This document shows, one piece after another, positions 27,894 through 36,713 of a stretch of DNA of 64,000 nucleotides. The first letter of the stretch is position 1. Each line of letters begins with the position of its first letter. The stretch comes from Ferruginibacter paludis. Lineage in GTDB: Bacteria > Bacteroidota > Bacteroidia > Chitinophagales > Chitinophagaceae. The stretch is from positions 248,001 through 312,000 of the forward strand of contig NZ_JAUFQJ010000004.1 of assembly GCF_030409685.1 (NCBI RefSeq). The letters are read 5' to 3'. The notes beneath the pieces are model-generated. The model had not been told where the DNA came from and did no database searches. It was given only the letters and a program-made list of their open reading frames with translations. A program made the position numbers and the translations under genes.

Positions 27894-29537
27894 ATGATAT
27901 CAAATAATACAGTTTTAATCGGCACTTCTTTAAAGAAATTTTATCAAATCCTCCGGCTGGATAAAGTGGATATTTCTTCCATATACGCTTTTGCTATCAT
28001 GGCGGGTGTGGTACAGCTATCACTGCCTCTTGGTATACAGACCATCATCAGTTTTGTGATGGCAGGCTCGGTTTCTACGTCGATAGTGGTATTGATTATA
28101 ATGGTTGTTTTCGGCACTTTTTTAAATGGTTTGTTGCAGGTAAGGCAGCTTGAAATTATTGAAAAATTAAAACAAAAAATATTCCTGAGATATGGTCTGG
28201 AATTTAGTGACAGGCTGCCAAAACTGGATAATGAGAAATTAGATAATTATTATTTACCCGAATTAGTGAACCGCTTTTTCGATACCGTTTCTTTACAAAA
28301 AGGGTTAGAGAAATTATTACTGGATTTACCTGCTGCCATCATCCAGATCCTGCTGGGATTAATGTTGTTATCTTTCTATCATCCTGTTTTTATTGGCTTT
28401 GGAATCATGTTAATTTTCATTATCATGCTGATACTTTATTTTACCTCTCCCCAGGGTTTGGCACTGGCATTACAATCGAGCGATTATAAGTACAAGGTGG
28501 CCGCCTGGCTGCAGGAAACTGCCCGTGTGGTAAAATCTTTTAAATATTCAAAAAGCGACCTGCACATTACCAAGACGGATGAATTTATTGGTGGCCACTT
28601 AGCAGCCCGTACGAATTATTTTAAAATTTTGCTCATACAGTTTTGGAGCCTTATCAGCTTCAAGATAATCGTAACTGCTGCAATGCTGATTGTGGGTTCC
28701 ATATTGCTGGTAAATCAGCAAATAAATGTCGGGCAGTTCATTGCTGCTGATATCGTAATTATTGCTATCATAGGTTCAGTTGAAAAAGTGATTATCAGCC
28801 TGGATAAAGTATATGATGCGCTGGTATCAATAGAAAAACTGGGTAAGGTTGCGGAAGCTGATACTGAAACAGGCGGAGAGCTGCAATTAGAGCATACTCA
28901 GAAAGGTGTTGCTATTCAATTTATGAATACAAGCTTTACTTATCCTGATGGAAAAAACATATTGAACAATATTAATTTTAGTATTAAGGCAGGTCAGCTT
29001 GTTCATGTAAGAGGTGTATCCGGTTCGGGAAAATCTACCTTATTGCGGTTATTAACGGGTGCCTATAAAAATTTCGGTGGTAATATACTGATAGATGGTC
29101 AGTCTATTAGCAATTATAATCTACAAAGCATTCGTAACGCCACGGGGATACTTGTTAACAGCCAGGACATTTTTACGGGTAGCCTGTTGGAAAATATCAC
29201 CATGGGTAACCCAGGCGTTAGTATTAATGATGTAGAAGATTATATTGAAAAATTTGGTTTAATCGAATTTGTACAATCCAGTAAGCAAGGGATGTACGTG
29301 TTACTCGACCCCGTTGGAAAAAGACTCTCAAAGCAAGTGAGACAGAAAATATTACTCATCAGGGCGATGCTTGGCGGGCACAGGCTATTGCTGCTGGAAG
29401 AGCCCTTTGAATATTTGGATAAACCAACTTCCGCTATACTATTAAATTGGTTGAAAAATCAAAAAAACACCACGATACTGATAGCATCTGATGATGAAAA
29501 TTTAACACAAGAATGTGACAGCGTATTAAATCTTTAA
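27894..29537 (+). CDS. ABC exporter (membrane plus ATPase halves) with degenerate ATPase motifs
   Basis: 547 residues: a six-helix exporter membrane domain (about 25-310) followed by a nucleotide-binding domain (about 335-547). Walker A is intact (GVSGSGKST, 374-382), as is the Q-loop (NSQDIF, Q424). The signature LSGGQ is replaced by LSKQVRQ (478-484), the Walker B Asp-Glu by Glu-Glu (LLLLEEPFE), and the H-switch His is absent (ILIASDDEN). No C39 peptidase domain. It is followed by HlyD and TolC partners, so it should power a type I-like exporter across both membranes. The altered motifs imply slow, asymmetric or regulatory ATP use, unless another subunit supplies the catalytic site. Confidence 0.9.
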   Translation: MISNNTVLIGTSLKKFYQILRLDKVDISSIYAFAIMAGVVQLSLPLGIQTIISFVMAGSVSTSIVVLIIMVVFGTFLNGLLQVRQLEIIEKLKQKIFLRYGLEFSDRLPKLDNEKLDNYYLPELVNRFFDTVSLQKGLEKLLLDLPAAIIQILLGLMLLSFYHPVFIGFGIMLIFIIMLILYFTSPQGLALALQSSDYKYKVAAWLQETARVVKSFKYSKSDLHITKTDEFIGGHLAARTNYFKILLIQFWSLISFKIIVTAAMLIVGSILLVNQQINVGQFIAADIVIIAIIGSVEKVIISLDKVYDALVSIEKLGKVAEADTETGGELQLEHTQKGVAIQFMNTSFTYPDGKNILNNINFSIKAGQLVHVRGVSGSGKSTLLRLLTGAYKNFGGNILIDGQSISNYNLQSIRNATGILVNSQDIFTGSLLENITMGNPGVSINDVEDYIEKFGLIEFVQSSKQGMYVLLDPVGKRLSKQVRQKILLIRAMLGGHRLLLLEEPFEYLDKPTSAILLNWLKNQKNTTILIASDDENLTQECDSVLNL

Positions 29538-29565
29538 GATCTAAGTAACCGCTTTTTAAAAATCA

Positions 29566-30927
29566 ATGATGGAAAAATATATTACCGCAGATATTGAATA
29601 CCAGGCCCAGCAAAGCCAATTAGGCTCTTTTAAAAAGGTTTATAAAATTGAGAAAAAAGGCAATGTAAAAAAATGGCTGTATGGTATGCTGATCATTTTA
29701 ATATTAGCGATGTTGTTACCGTGGACGCAAAATATCCGGGCCAAAGGAACCATCACTACACTCAGACAGGAACAGCGGCCGCAGGAATTAAATACCATTA
29801 TCGCAGGGCGTGTACTTAAATGGTATGTAAAGGAAGGAGATTTTGTGAAAGAGGGCGATACGATTTTACAATTGGGCGAAGTAAAGGTGGATTATTTTGA
29901 TCCCCAATTGCTGAGCAGGACGCAGCAACAAATTGATGCCAAACAGCAAAGCATTGAAGGATATAAAAGTAAGGCAGGCACGGCTGAAACACAAACTTCC
30001 GCTTTGTTACAAGGCCAATATCTAAAGTTGCAATCATTAGATAATAAACTGCTGCAACAACAACTGAAAGTTACCAGCGACAGCACCGATTTACTTGCGG
30101 TAAACAATGAGCTGGGAGTATATAAAAGGCAAATTGATGCGGCAAAACTGATGCTGGATAGTGGCGTTATATCGCTGGTTGATTTTGAAAAACGAAGAAT
30201 GAATTATCAAAATGCTGCTGCAAAAAAGATCAGTGCTGAAAATAAATATTCGCAAAGCAAACAGGAGCTGATTATATTAAGAATAGAAAAAAACAGTACT
30301 ATTCAGGAATACACAGATAAAATATCTAAAGCAGAGGGCGATAAATACTCATCACTTTCTAATGCTGCTTCCACAGAGGCAGATGTAGCAAAACTTAAAA
30401 ATATTTATTCAAGTTATGATGCAAGGAATCAGTTGTATTATATCAAAGCTCCGCAAAATGGCCAGGTTACCAAAGCGAAAAAGGCTGGTATTGGAGAGAT
30501 ATTAAAAGAAGGCGAAATGGTAGTGGAAATTGTACCAACTAATATACAGTATGCTGTGGAAATGTTTATAGAACCGATGGATCTTCCGTTAATTAATATG
30601 GGGCAAAAAGTCCGTTTTGTTTTTGACGGCTTCCCTGCAATTGTATTTAGTGGATGGCCAACAAACAGTTACGGAACCTTTGGCGGAAAAGTTTCAGCTG
30701 TAGAAACGGCTGTAAGCAGTAACGGTAAATTCAGGGTATTGGTGGCCGAGGATCCGGATGACAGAAAATGGCCTCAACAGTTAAGAATGGGAGGCAGCGC
30801 TAGCGGTATTGCGTTATTAAAAGATGTGCGCATATATTATGAACTGTGGCGAAACATCAACGGCTTTCCACCAGATTATTATAAACAGGCAGAAAACAAG
30901 GAAACCCAAAATAGTAAGTATGAGTAA
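29566..30927 (+). CDS. HlyD-family membrane fusion (periplasmic adaptor) protein
   Basis: 453 residues: a cytoplasmic N-tail of about 45 residues, one membrane anchor (LYGMLIILILAMLLPW), a lipoyl half-motif (IIAGRVLKWYVKEGDFVKEG), and a long Gln/Lys coiled-coil hairpin (about 120-270). The second lipoyl half is IKAPQNGQVTKAKKAGIGEI, followed by a beta-barrel. It bridges the inner-membrane ABC protein at 27894 (28 bases upstream) and the outer-membrane TolC-like protein whose start overlaps its stop. The substrate is unknown. Confidence 0.93.
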   Translation: MMEKYITADIEYQAQQSQLGSFKKVYKIEKKGNVKKWLYGMLIILILAMLLPWTQNIRAKGTITTLRQEQRPQELNTIIAGRVLKWYVKEGDFVKEGDTILQLGEVKVDYFDPQLLSRTQQQIDAKQQSIEGYKSKAGTAETQTSALLQGQYLKLQSLDNKLLQQQLKVTSDSTDLLAVNNELGVYKRQIDAAKLMLDSGVISLVDFEKRRMNYQNAAAKKISAENKYSQSKQELIILRIEKNSTIQEYTDKISKAEGDKYSSLSNAASTEADVAKLKNIYSSYDARNQLYYIKAPQNGQVTKAKKAGIGEILKEGEMVVEIVPTNIQYAVEMFIEPMDLPLINMGQKVRFVFDGFPAIVFSGWPTNSYGTFGGKVSAVETAVSSNGKFRVLVAEDPDDRKWPQQLRMGGSASGIALLKDVRIYYELWRNINGFPPDYYKQAENKETQNSKYE

Positions 30928-32338
30928 TGTGCAATCTATTGGAAGGAAATGTAGTGTTGTCTTTACTATATATGTTAGTACAATTCTATTTAGCTACGCA
31001 CAGGATCAACAGATGCAGGTGCTTACTGAAAGAGACTTTATCAGCCAGGTAAAGCAATACCATCCCGTGGCAAAGCAGGCTAATATCGCGGTAGAAAAAG
31101 CGGATGCTGCATTGTTGTCAGCTAAAGGAAATTTTGATCCCGCCATTGCCTTTGAAGCCAGCAGAAAAACCTTTGATGGTAAAAATTATTATTTCTATAA
31201 TAACCCGGAGTTGAACGTTCCTTTGCCGGTTGGTAATATTAAAACAGGCATTGAAAATAATGGCGGTGATTATATTACATCAGAAATTACAAAGGGCAAA
31301 ACAAGTTATCTCGGCCTTGAAATTCCGCTGGCCAACGGGCTACTGTTAGATAAAAGACGTGCGGCACTGCAACAGGCTAAATTATTCAGAAGCCAGAGTG
31401 AACAGGAGCGCCTGGTAATATTAAATGACCTGTTTTTTAACAGCTACCTCGCTTACTGGAATTGGGCCGCAAGTTATCAGCAATACATAGCTTACAGTAA
31501 GTTTACCGAAATAGCCATTAACAGGCTTAGGTTAATCCGGATTGCCTTTACTCAAGGCGACCGTGCATTGGTGGATACCGTTGAAGCCTATACTCAGCTG
31601 CAGACGTATCAGCTGATGCAATCGGAAGCCCTTTTGAAATTGACGAACGCAAAATTAGAGCTGGGTAATTATTTATGGTTTGAAAATAATAGCAGTTATC
31701 AATTACCTGAAAATTTTCTTCCTGAAAATTTTAATTTTGCTCCCGCTGTCACCAATCAAAACGCAGAAGAGCTCATTGCCCAATCTATACTTCAACATCC
31801 TGTTTTAAGAGTTTACGACTTTAAATTAAGCAGCCTGGAAGTAGAGCGTAAATTAAAACGCCAGGGCCTGCTACCTTACCTTTCAGTAAAAGCGAATCTG
31901 CTGAATAAAGATTACTACGCTCTTAAAAACCTTAGTACCAATTTTATCCAGAATAATTACCGGTGGGGTATAGATTTTAAAGTCCCCTTGTTTTTAAGGC
32001 AGGCCCGTGGCGACTATAAAAATGCGCAATTAAAAATAAAGGAAACAAACCTTGAATTCAATAATAAACGCCGGCAAACCGAAAATAAAATACGCAGTTA
32101 TTACAATGAATTAATTGCTTTGGCCAGCCAGTTGCAAACTGCACAAAGCATGTTCAATAATTACCAGTCCCTACTACGCAGCGAAGAATTAAAATTTTCG
32201 CAAGGCGAAAGTTCCCTTTTCCTGGTTAACACAAGGGAAATTAAAGTAATTGAATCAGAGCAAAAAAGACTCGAGCTGGTTTCAAAATGGTACAAGGCGA
32301 AGTACGCTCTGGAATGGGCTGCTGGTAAACTGTTTTAA
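30920..32338 (+). CDS. TolC-family outer membrane efflux protein
   Basis: About 472 residues from the ATG at 30920, which overlaps the HlyD stop by 8 bases and gives a signal peptide (VFTIYVSTILFSYAQ). Two homologous halves of long helices with outer-membrane strands (FDPAIAFEASRKTFDG, NNYRWGIDFKVPLFLRQ) are typical of outer membrane efflux proteins. The frame is open further upstream inside HlyD, but that would lose the signal. It completes the three-part exporter. Confidence 0.92.
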   Translation: MSNVQSIGRKCSVVFTIYVSTILFSYAQDQQMQVLTERDFISQVKQYHPVAKQANIAVEKADAALLSAKGNFDPAIAFEASRKTFDGKNYYFYNNPELNVPLPVGNIKTGIENNGGDYITSEITKGKTSYLGLEIPLANGLLLDKRRAALQQAKLFRSQSEQERLVILNDLFFNSYLAYWNWAASYQQYIAYSKFTEIAINRLRLIRIAFTQGDRALVDTVEAYTQLQTYQLMQSEALLKLTNAKLELGNYLWFENNSSYQLPENFLPENFNFAPAVTNQNAEELIAQSILQHPVLRVYDFKLSSLEVERKLKRQGLLPYLSVKANLLNKDYYALKNLSTNFIQNNYRWGIDFKVPLFLRQARGDYKNAQLKIKETNLEFNNKRRQTENKIRSYYNELIALASQLQTAQSMFNNYQSLLRSEELKFSQGESSLFLVNTREIKVIESEQKRLELVSKWYKAKYALEWAAGKLF

Positions 32339-32526
32339 GCCATTCTACTATCCATCCATCAATCAATTTAATGTAGCCCGGTGATTAAGATAAGGATCTT
32401 GTCTGCTATTATTTTAAATGATAAATACATTAAAATATTTTATGCTTACTATAGATAAGATAAATGAAAACTTATGAATAGATATGCTCATTTTTGCAGT
32501 ATAAAACTAAAACAACAATAAACTTT

Positions 32527-33963
32527 ATGACAAAAATTACTGTAGCAAAAGGCGATGGTATAGGGCCGGAAATTATGGATGCCACTTTGGACATTATCCT
32601 GACTGCCGGTGCAAAAATTGAAATTGAAGAAATAGCAGTAGGTGAAAAAGTGTACCTGGCCGGCAATACTTCAGGTATAGCACCTGAAGCGTGGGACACT
32701 ATCCGGCGAAATAAGATTTTCTTGAAAGCTCCCATTACAACACCACAGGGAGGTGGATACAAGAGCCTTAACGTGACTACCCGTAAATTCCTTGGCCTCT
32801 ATTCCAACGTTCGGCCATGTATGAGCCTGCATCCTTTTGTAAGCACCAAACATCCTGTAATGGACCTGGTGATAGTCAGGGAAAACGAAGAGGATCTTTA
32901 TGCAGGTATTGAGCACCAGCAAACAGACGAAGTAGTGCAATGCCTGAAGTTAATCAGCAGGCCGGGTTGTGAAAAAATAGTTCGCTATGCTTTTGAGTAT
33001 GCCAGGCAACAGGGACGAAAAAAAGTAACCTGTTTTACGAAAGACAATATCATGAAACAAAGCGATGGTTTGTTTCACCAGGTGTTTGATGAAATTGCAA
33101 AAGAATATCCCGAAATAGAAAATGAACACTGGATTATTGACATAGGTGCGGCAAAGCTGGCAGATACCCCTGAAATTTTTGATGTACTGGTTATGCCAAA
33201 TCTGTACGGTGATGTGTTGTCTGACGTGGCTGCTCAAATTACCGGTTCTGTAGGCCTGGCCGGCTCAGCAAATATTGGCGAAGAGTGCGCTATGTTTGAA
33301 GCCATTCACGGTTCAGCTCCACGTAGAGCAGGACAGAATGCGGCCAATCCTTCCGGCCTGCTGCAAGGGGCTGTAATGATGCTTAACCATATAGGCCAAA
33401 CCGATATTGCTGAGAAAGTTCAAAATGCCTGGCTTAAAACCATTGAAGATGGTATTCATACGTATGACATTTTTAAAGAAGGCACCAGCAGGCAGCAGGT
33501 AGGTACAAAAGAATTTGCCAAAGCCGTAATAGCCAATTTAGGTAGTAAGCCTTCGGTGTTAAAATCAGTGTCTTACGCAAAAGACACGCCCCTTAACCTG
33601 CCGAAATATCAAAGAAAGCCTTCTGCTCAAAAGGAGTTGGTGGGAGTTGATGTGTTTGTACACTGGGCAGGAACAGATGCCAACGAACTGGCCAGCATTC
33701 TTCGTAAAACAGAGCGGCCAGGTTTAAACCTTACGATGATAACAAACAGGGGTATAAAAGTATACCCGGATGGTTTTAAAGAAACATTTTGTACTGACCA
33801 TTGGCGTTGCAGGTTTAAGCCGGCTGACGATAGTGTGATTACAAAAAAAGATATTATTGATTTGCTGTCGAATGCTGTTGCGGAGAATATTGATACAATC
33901 AAAACAGAAAATCTGTATTCTTTTAATGGTAAAGCAGCCTATTCTTTAGGGCAGGGACAATGA
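32527..33963 (+). CDS. icd: NADP-type isocitrate dehydrogenase with C-terminal extension
   Basis: 478 residues of the isocitrate/isopropylmalate dehydrogenase family: GDGIGPEIM (8-16), RKFLGLYSNVRPC, the YAGIEHQQTDE clasp segment, and NLYGDVLSDVAAQITGSVGL. The nucleotide loop EAIHGSAPRRAGQNAANPSG is followed by about 140 extra residues like those in the Thermus-type enzyme. It oxidises and decarboxylates isocitrate to 2-oxoglutarate in the TCA cycle; the cofactor is inferred from family. The frame is open to 32494, but the ATG at 32527 sits right before the family start. Two small genes follow with 12-base gaps, suggesting an operon. Confidence 0.92.
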   Translation: MTKITVAKGDGIGPEIMDATLDIILTAGAKIEIEEIAVGEKVYLAGNTSGIAPEAWDTIRRNKIFLKAPITTPQGGGYKSLNVTTRKFLGLYSNVRPCMSLHPFVSTKHPVMDLVIVRENEEDLYAGIEHQQTDEVVQCLKLISRPGCEKIVRYAFEYARQQGRKKVTCFTKDNIMKQSDGLFHQVFDEIAKEYPEIENEHWIIDIGAAKLADTPEIFDVLVMPNLYGDVLSDVAAQITGSVGLAGSANIGEECAMFEAIHGSAPRRAGQNAANPSGLLQGAVMMLNHIGQTDIAEKVQNAWLKTIEDGIHTYDIFKEGTSRQQVGTKEFAKAVIANLGSKPSVLKSVSYAKDTPLNLPKYQRKPSAQKELVGVDVFVHWAGTDANELASILRKTERPGLNLTMITNRGIKVYPDGFKETFCTDHWRCRFKPADDSVITKKDIIDLLSNAVAENIDTIKTENLYSFNGKAAYSLGQGQ

Positions 33964-33975
33964 TAATATTATAAG

Positions 33976-34287
33976 ATGATTAACCTGATAATATATCTGA
34001 AACAAGACTACGATCCTGTGTTGCTGGTAGAAAGATTACTCACCTGCCAATTGATAGCCAGTGCATCCATAGATCAAAATAATGAATCGTTTACATTAAA
34101 GGATGGTACGCTTTCCAGAGAGGTTTATAATGTGATAACAGCACAAACTAAAGCATTGCTGTTTACAGAAATCGCAAAACTAATTGAAGACGAATGCGGG
34201 CGGGAAGTACCCATTAACGCAACACCCATTGTTGCATCAAACAAAATATTTGACGAGCTATTAAGGTCAAGAACATTAAAAACTTAA
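33976..34287 (+). CDS. CutA-like small alpha/beta protein
   Basis: 103 residues with a pattern like CutA1: a leading strand (LIIYLKQDYDPVLLVERLLT), a Lys/Ala-poor IASASID turn, and a strand REVYNVITAQT. A helix (ALLFTEIAKLIEDECGR) and PINATPIVASNKIFDELL follow, parallel to the CutA PELLVLPV...YLxWL end. CutA proteins form ferredoxin-like trimers and were linked to divalent metal tolerance. Similarity is by eye and moderate. It sits 12 bases after icd, so is likely co-transcribed. Confidence 0.5.
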   Translation: MINLIIYLKQDYDPVLLVERLLTCQLIASASIDQNNESFTLKDGTLSREVYNVITAQTKALLFTEIAKLIEDECGREVPINATPIVASNKIFDELLRSRTLKT

Positions 34288-34299
34288 AAAATTAACACC

Positions 34300-34542
34300 A
34301 TGACTATTCAACTTATCCAGGGGCAATTTAATGCCAATGAAGCTATTGACATTATTACAAAGATGATTCATGTAAAAATCAAATACCATGAAAATAAAAT
34401 AGCCGGTAACAGCAATGAAGAAGATATTAAAAACAGGGAAACCAAAATTAAGCACCTTCAAAAAGAGCTATTTGAAGCCAGGAAGGGAATACTTTTAAAA
34501 AAAGAAAATGTAGGCATAGATGCCACAATCAATATTATATAA
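34300..34542 (+). CDS. Small hypothetical protein, paralogue of the one at 34750
   Basis: 80 residues, cytoplasmic, mostly helical: an opening LIQGQFNANEAIDIITKMI strand-helix, a charged central helix (RETKIKHLQKELFEARKG) and a short closing strand (GIDATINII). It shares its layout with the 94-residue protein 200 bases downstream (LIEGEFTPQDAKEVLINLY). It lies 12 bases after the CutA-like gene. No family recognised. Confidence 0.65.
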   Translation: MTIQLIQGQFNANEAIDIITKMIHVKIKYHENKIAGNSNEEDIKNRETKIKHLQKELFEARKGILLKKENVGIDATINII

Positions 34543-34749
34543 CAAGCGTAGTATAAAGTAAAAGATCAAATACAAAAGCATTTGCATCGCCCTTAACATA
34601 CCTGGTATGGCTATATTTTTTGTGTTATCCATATTAAACCATGATGGTATGCTGAGTCAGCTTTTTTTATCCTGTCATTAATACTCTATTTGAGAACACC
34701 CAGGCTGGTTTCAAATAAGAAATAAGAATTTAAACATACACCATAAAAC

Positions 34750-35034
34750 ATGAAGAAAAGCCAGGACTTTACATTAATTGAAGGTGAATTTACTCCCCAG
34801 GACGCAAAGGAAGTGCTGATAAATTTGTACTCCAGCAAGCTAAACTTTCATGTAATGAAGAATTTTAGCTCTAACGAACGTCTGGGAAAAGATGATGAAA
34901 CATCAATAAAAAGAATTCCGGAATTGAAGAAAAGTATTTTGCATATCACCGAAATTATAGAGAACGCAGTAAAAAAGAAAAAGAAGCTCATCATCACCGC
35001 AATGGTCAGCATTGAAGTTAAAAATAGTAAATAG
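34750..35034 (+). CDS. Small hypothetical protein, paralogue of the one at 34300
   Basis: 94 residues with the same plan as its neighbour: LIEGEFTPQDAKEVLINLYS, a charged linker with helix (SIKRIPELKKSILHITEIIE), a run of lysines and a closing strand (LIITAMVSIEV). The pair probably arose by tandem duplication and may form a small oligomer. Function unknown. Confidence 0.65.
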   Translation: MKKSQDFTLIEGEFTPQDAKEVLINLYSSKLNFHVMKNFSSNERLGKDDETSIKRIPELKKSILHITEIIENAVKKKKKLIITAMVSIEVKNSK

Positions 35035-35156
35035 TTTTATTTAAAAGGAAGACAGCTGCTCATTGCTACCAAACAGGAAAAGGAAAAAGTAATTTGACTG
35101 CTCCCACAACAGGCGAATGTGATTGGGCATTACCGGATAGCCGAATATTGGTTAAT

Positions 35157-35180
35157 TAAATTTGTATTTGTATCAGATAC
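35157..35180 (+). promoter_or_regulatory. Conserved promoter/leader of the histone-like gene
   Basis: TAAATTTG (35157-35164) fits the Bacteroidota -7 element TAnnTTTG and is followed by the dyad GTATCAGATAC (35170-35180). Both are conserved in the duplicate at 46628. No good -33 TTG at the right distance was found, so the call rests on conservation. Confidence 0.45.
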
Positions 35181-35214
35181 CATATTTACACTAAATTGTA
35201 TCAAACTTCATCCA

Positions 35215-35586
35215 ATGCAAAAGAATAAGAAATTGGTAAAAGCGCCACAAAAAGAAACGACCTTAATTAAAATTGCCGGAGCAATAGGAACAATCGCCGG
35301 CAAGATATCCAATCAAAAAGACCATTTAATTGAAGCAGCAGGTAATGCCGTTGAATCGGTGAAGGAGGCAGTCAGTGATCTTGTTTCAAAAGTGGAACCA
35401 GCTGCGGGCAATGTTCCTAAAAAAGTAGCAAAGAAAGCTGCCAAGAAAATAATTAAACCGGCAGCTAAAAAACCAACAAAATCAGTTGTGGTAAAAAAAG
35501 CCGCCCCGGCTAAAAAAAGAGTTTCAAAACCTGTAAAAAACGCCGTTAAAAAAAATACTCCGAAAAACAACAAAAAGAAATCATAG
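35215..35586 (+). CDS. Lys/Ala/Pro-rich histone H1-like protein
   Basis: 124 codons from the ATG at 35215. The N-terminal half is a helical segment (ETTLIKIAGAIGTIAGKI and HLIEAAGNAVESVKEAV). The C-terminal half is made of KKxAKK/PxKK repeats like eukaryotic histone H1 tails and bacterial Hc1-type or AlgP-like proteins. Such tails bind DNA nonspecifically; the N-terminal part looks like a small oligomerisation or stress-protein helix. An upstream open frame exists, but the conserved leader shows this ATG is the start. A frameshifted paralogue lies at 46686. Confidence 0.8.
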   Translation: MQKNKKLVKAPQKETTLIKIAGAIGTIAGKISNQKDHLIEAAGNAVESVKEAVSDLVSKVEPAAGNVPKKVAKKAAKKIIKPAAKKPTKSVVVKKAAPAKKRVSKPVKNAVKKNTPKNNKKKS

Positions 35587-35603
35587 GTTATTACCACCGG
35601 CGG

Positions 35604-35725
35604 CTCAACGGGCTTTTGCAGTATGGCTGATGATGCTGCGCAGGGCTGAGTATGTTCGTTGCTCAGGTAGTACATAACGTCTCTTCATATTGCACTTGCC
35701 CGGCAGGAGACGTTGCAGGGAAGGA
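35604..35725 (+). repeat. Repeat family A, full but diverged copy
   Basis: CTCAACGGGCTTTTGCAGTA, then GCGCAGGGCTGAGTATGTTC, GTTGCTCAGGTAGTAC and GGAGACGTTGCAGGGAAGG occur in family order; the left terminal arm is lost. Confidence 0.75.
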
Positions 35726-35751
35726 AATTGAAAACGCGGCAAGCGTATCCG

Positions 35752-36576
35752 TTACAATTCAGCCCCGCAAAACTTACAAAATTTCGCATTCACATCATGC
35801 CCTTCCCGGCCACAACTTAAGCAGGCGTCGGCACGGGTTTCTTTTTTCCGCATTGCTACTGCCATTTCATTGGTGAGAATGCCGGTGGGTACCGCAATGA
35901 TGCCATAGCCCATCAGCATGATAAGACTCGCAACAAACTTACCGGCAGGTGTTACAGGTGAAATATCGCCATAACCTACTGTGGTAATAGTAACGATTGC
36001 CCAATAGATGCTATCGGGTATACTATCAAATCCATGCTCTCCTTTTTCTACCAGGTACATGACCGACCCCATAATGATTACCAGCGTTAATACTGCCAGC
36101 ATAAAAATGCTGATCTTGCGCAGACTGCCTTTTATTGCCCCGCCTAAAAACTGCATCTCTGATAAAAAATGTGAGAGTTTAAAAATGCGGAAAATGCGCA
36201 ACAGCCGCAATGCCCTGAACACCAGCAGCGATTGGGCACCGGCAAAAACAATGCTTAAATAAGAAGGAATAATGGCCAGCAAATCGATCATGCCCAGGAA
36301 GCTGAAAACATATTTCCACGGCTTTTTAATGCAGATCAGTCTTAAAATATATTCAATTGTAAAGAGGGTTGTAAAAATCCATTCCATGATGAAGAACAAC
36401 TGCCCGTTCAGCAAATGCCATTTACCAATGCTGTCCATCATAACCACCACAATGCTGGTAATAATGAGTACGAGCAGGGAAACATCAAAAGCTTTGCCTG
36501 CTGCGGTATCCGATTCGTAAATGATCTGATGAAGCCGGTATTGCCAGGATGATTGTTGTTCTTTTTCCATATGCAT
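35752..36576 (-). CDS. Voltage-gated-like potassium channel with C-terminal zinc ribbon
   Basis: 274 residues with six membrane helices and a pore. S4 carries RALRLLRIFRIFKL (121-134) with a positive residue every third position. The selectivity filter is TTVGYGD (198-204). After S6 a short linker leads to a zinc ribbon: CLSCG (C252, C255) and CKFCG (C267, C270). It should conduct K+ across the inner membrane; the ribbon is an unusual tail that may help assembly or sense metal or redox. The start MHMEK at 36576 or MEK two codons on. Confidence 0.9.
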   Translation of the reverse strand: MHMEKEQQSSWQYRLHQIIYESDTAAGKAFDVSLLVLIITSIVVVMMDSIGKWHLLNGQLFFIMEWIFTTLFTIEYILRLICIKKPWKYVFSFLGMIDLLAIIPSYLSIVFAGAQSLLVFRALRLLRIFRIFKLSHFLSEMQFLGGAIKGSLRKISIFMLAVLTLVIIMGSVMYLVEKGEHGFDSIPDSIYWAIVTITTVGYGDISPVTPAGKFVASLIMLMGYGIIAVPTGILTNEMAVAMRKKETRADACLSCGREGHDVNAKFCKFCGAEL

Positions 36577-36713
36577 AATTTGTTCAATAAAGATACTCCA
36601 GGTATATTACAATCTCCTCCGCATTTAACATGCAGCTAGTCTGCATCAAAACTGCACATATGAGAAATTTAAACTGCAAAATCAGATCGCTCTGGCGGGG
36701 TAAATAAACGGCA

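Larger units (their letters stand above)
35094..35586 (+). repeat. Segmental duplication, copy 1 (histone-like gene plus leader)
   Basis: About 490 bases nearly identical to 46565-47055, covering leader and coding region. The leader preserves GCGAATGTGA, GGCATTAC, TAAATTTGTATTTGTATCAG and TCAAACTTCATCCAATGCA. Confidence 0.85.

Noticed and set aside
27894..29537. Bacteriocin-processing exporter (C39 peptidase type)
   Set aside because: No peptidase domain at the N-terminus; the membrane domain starts near residue 25.
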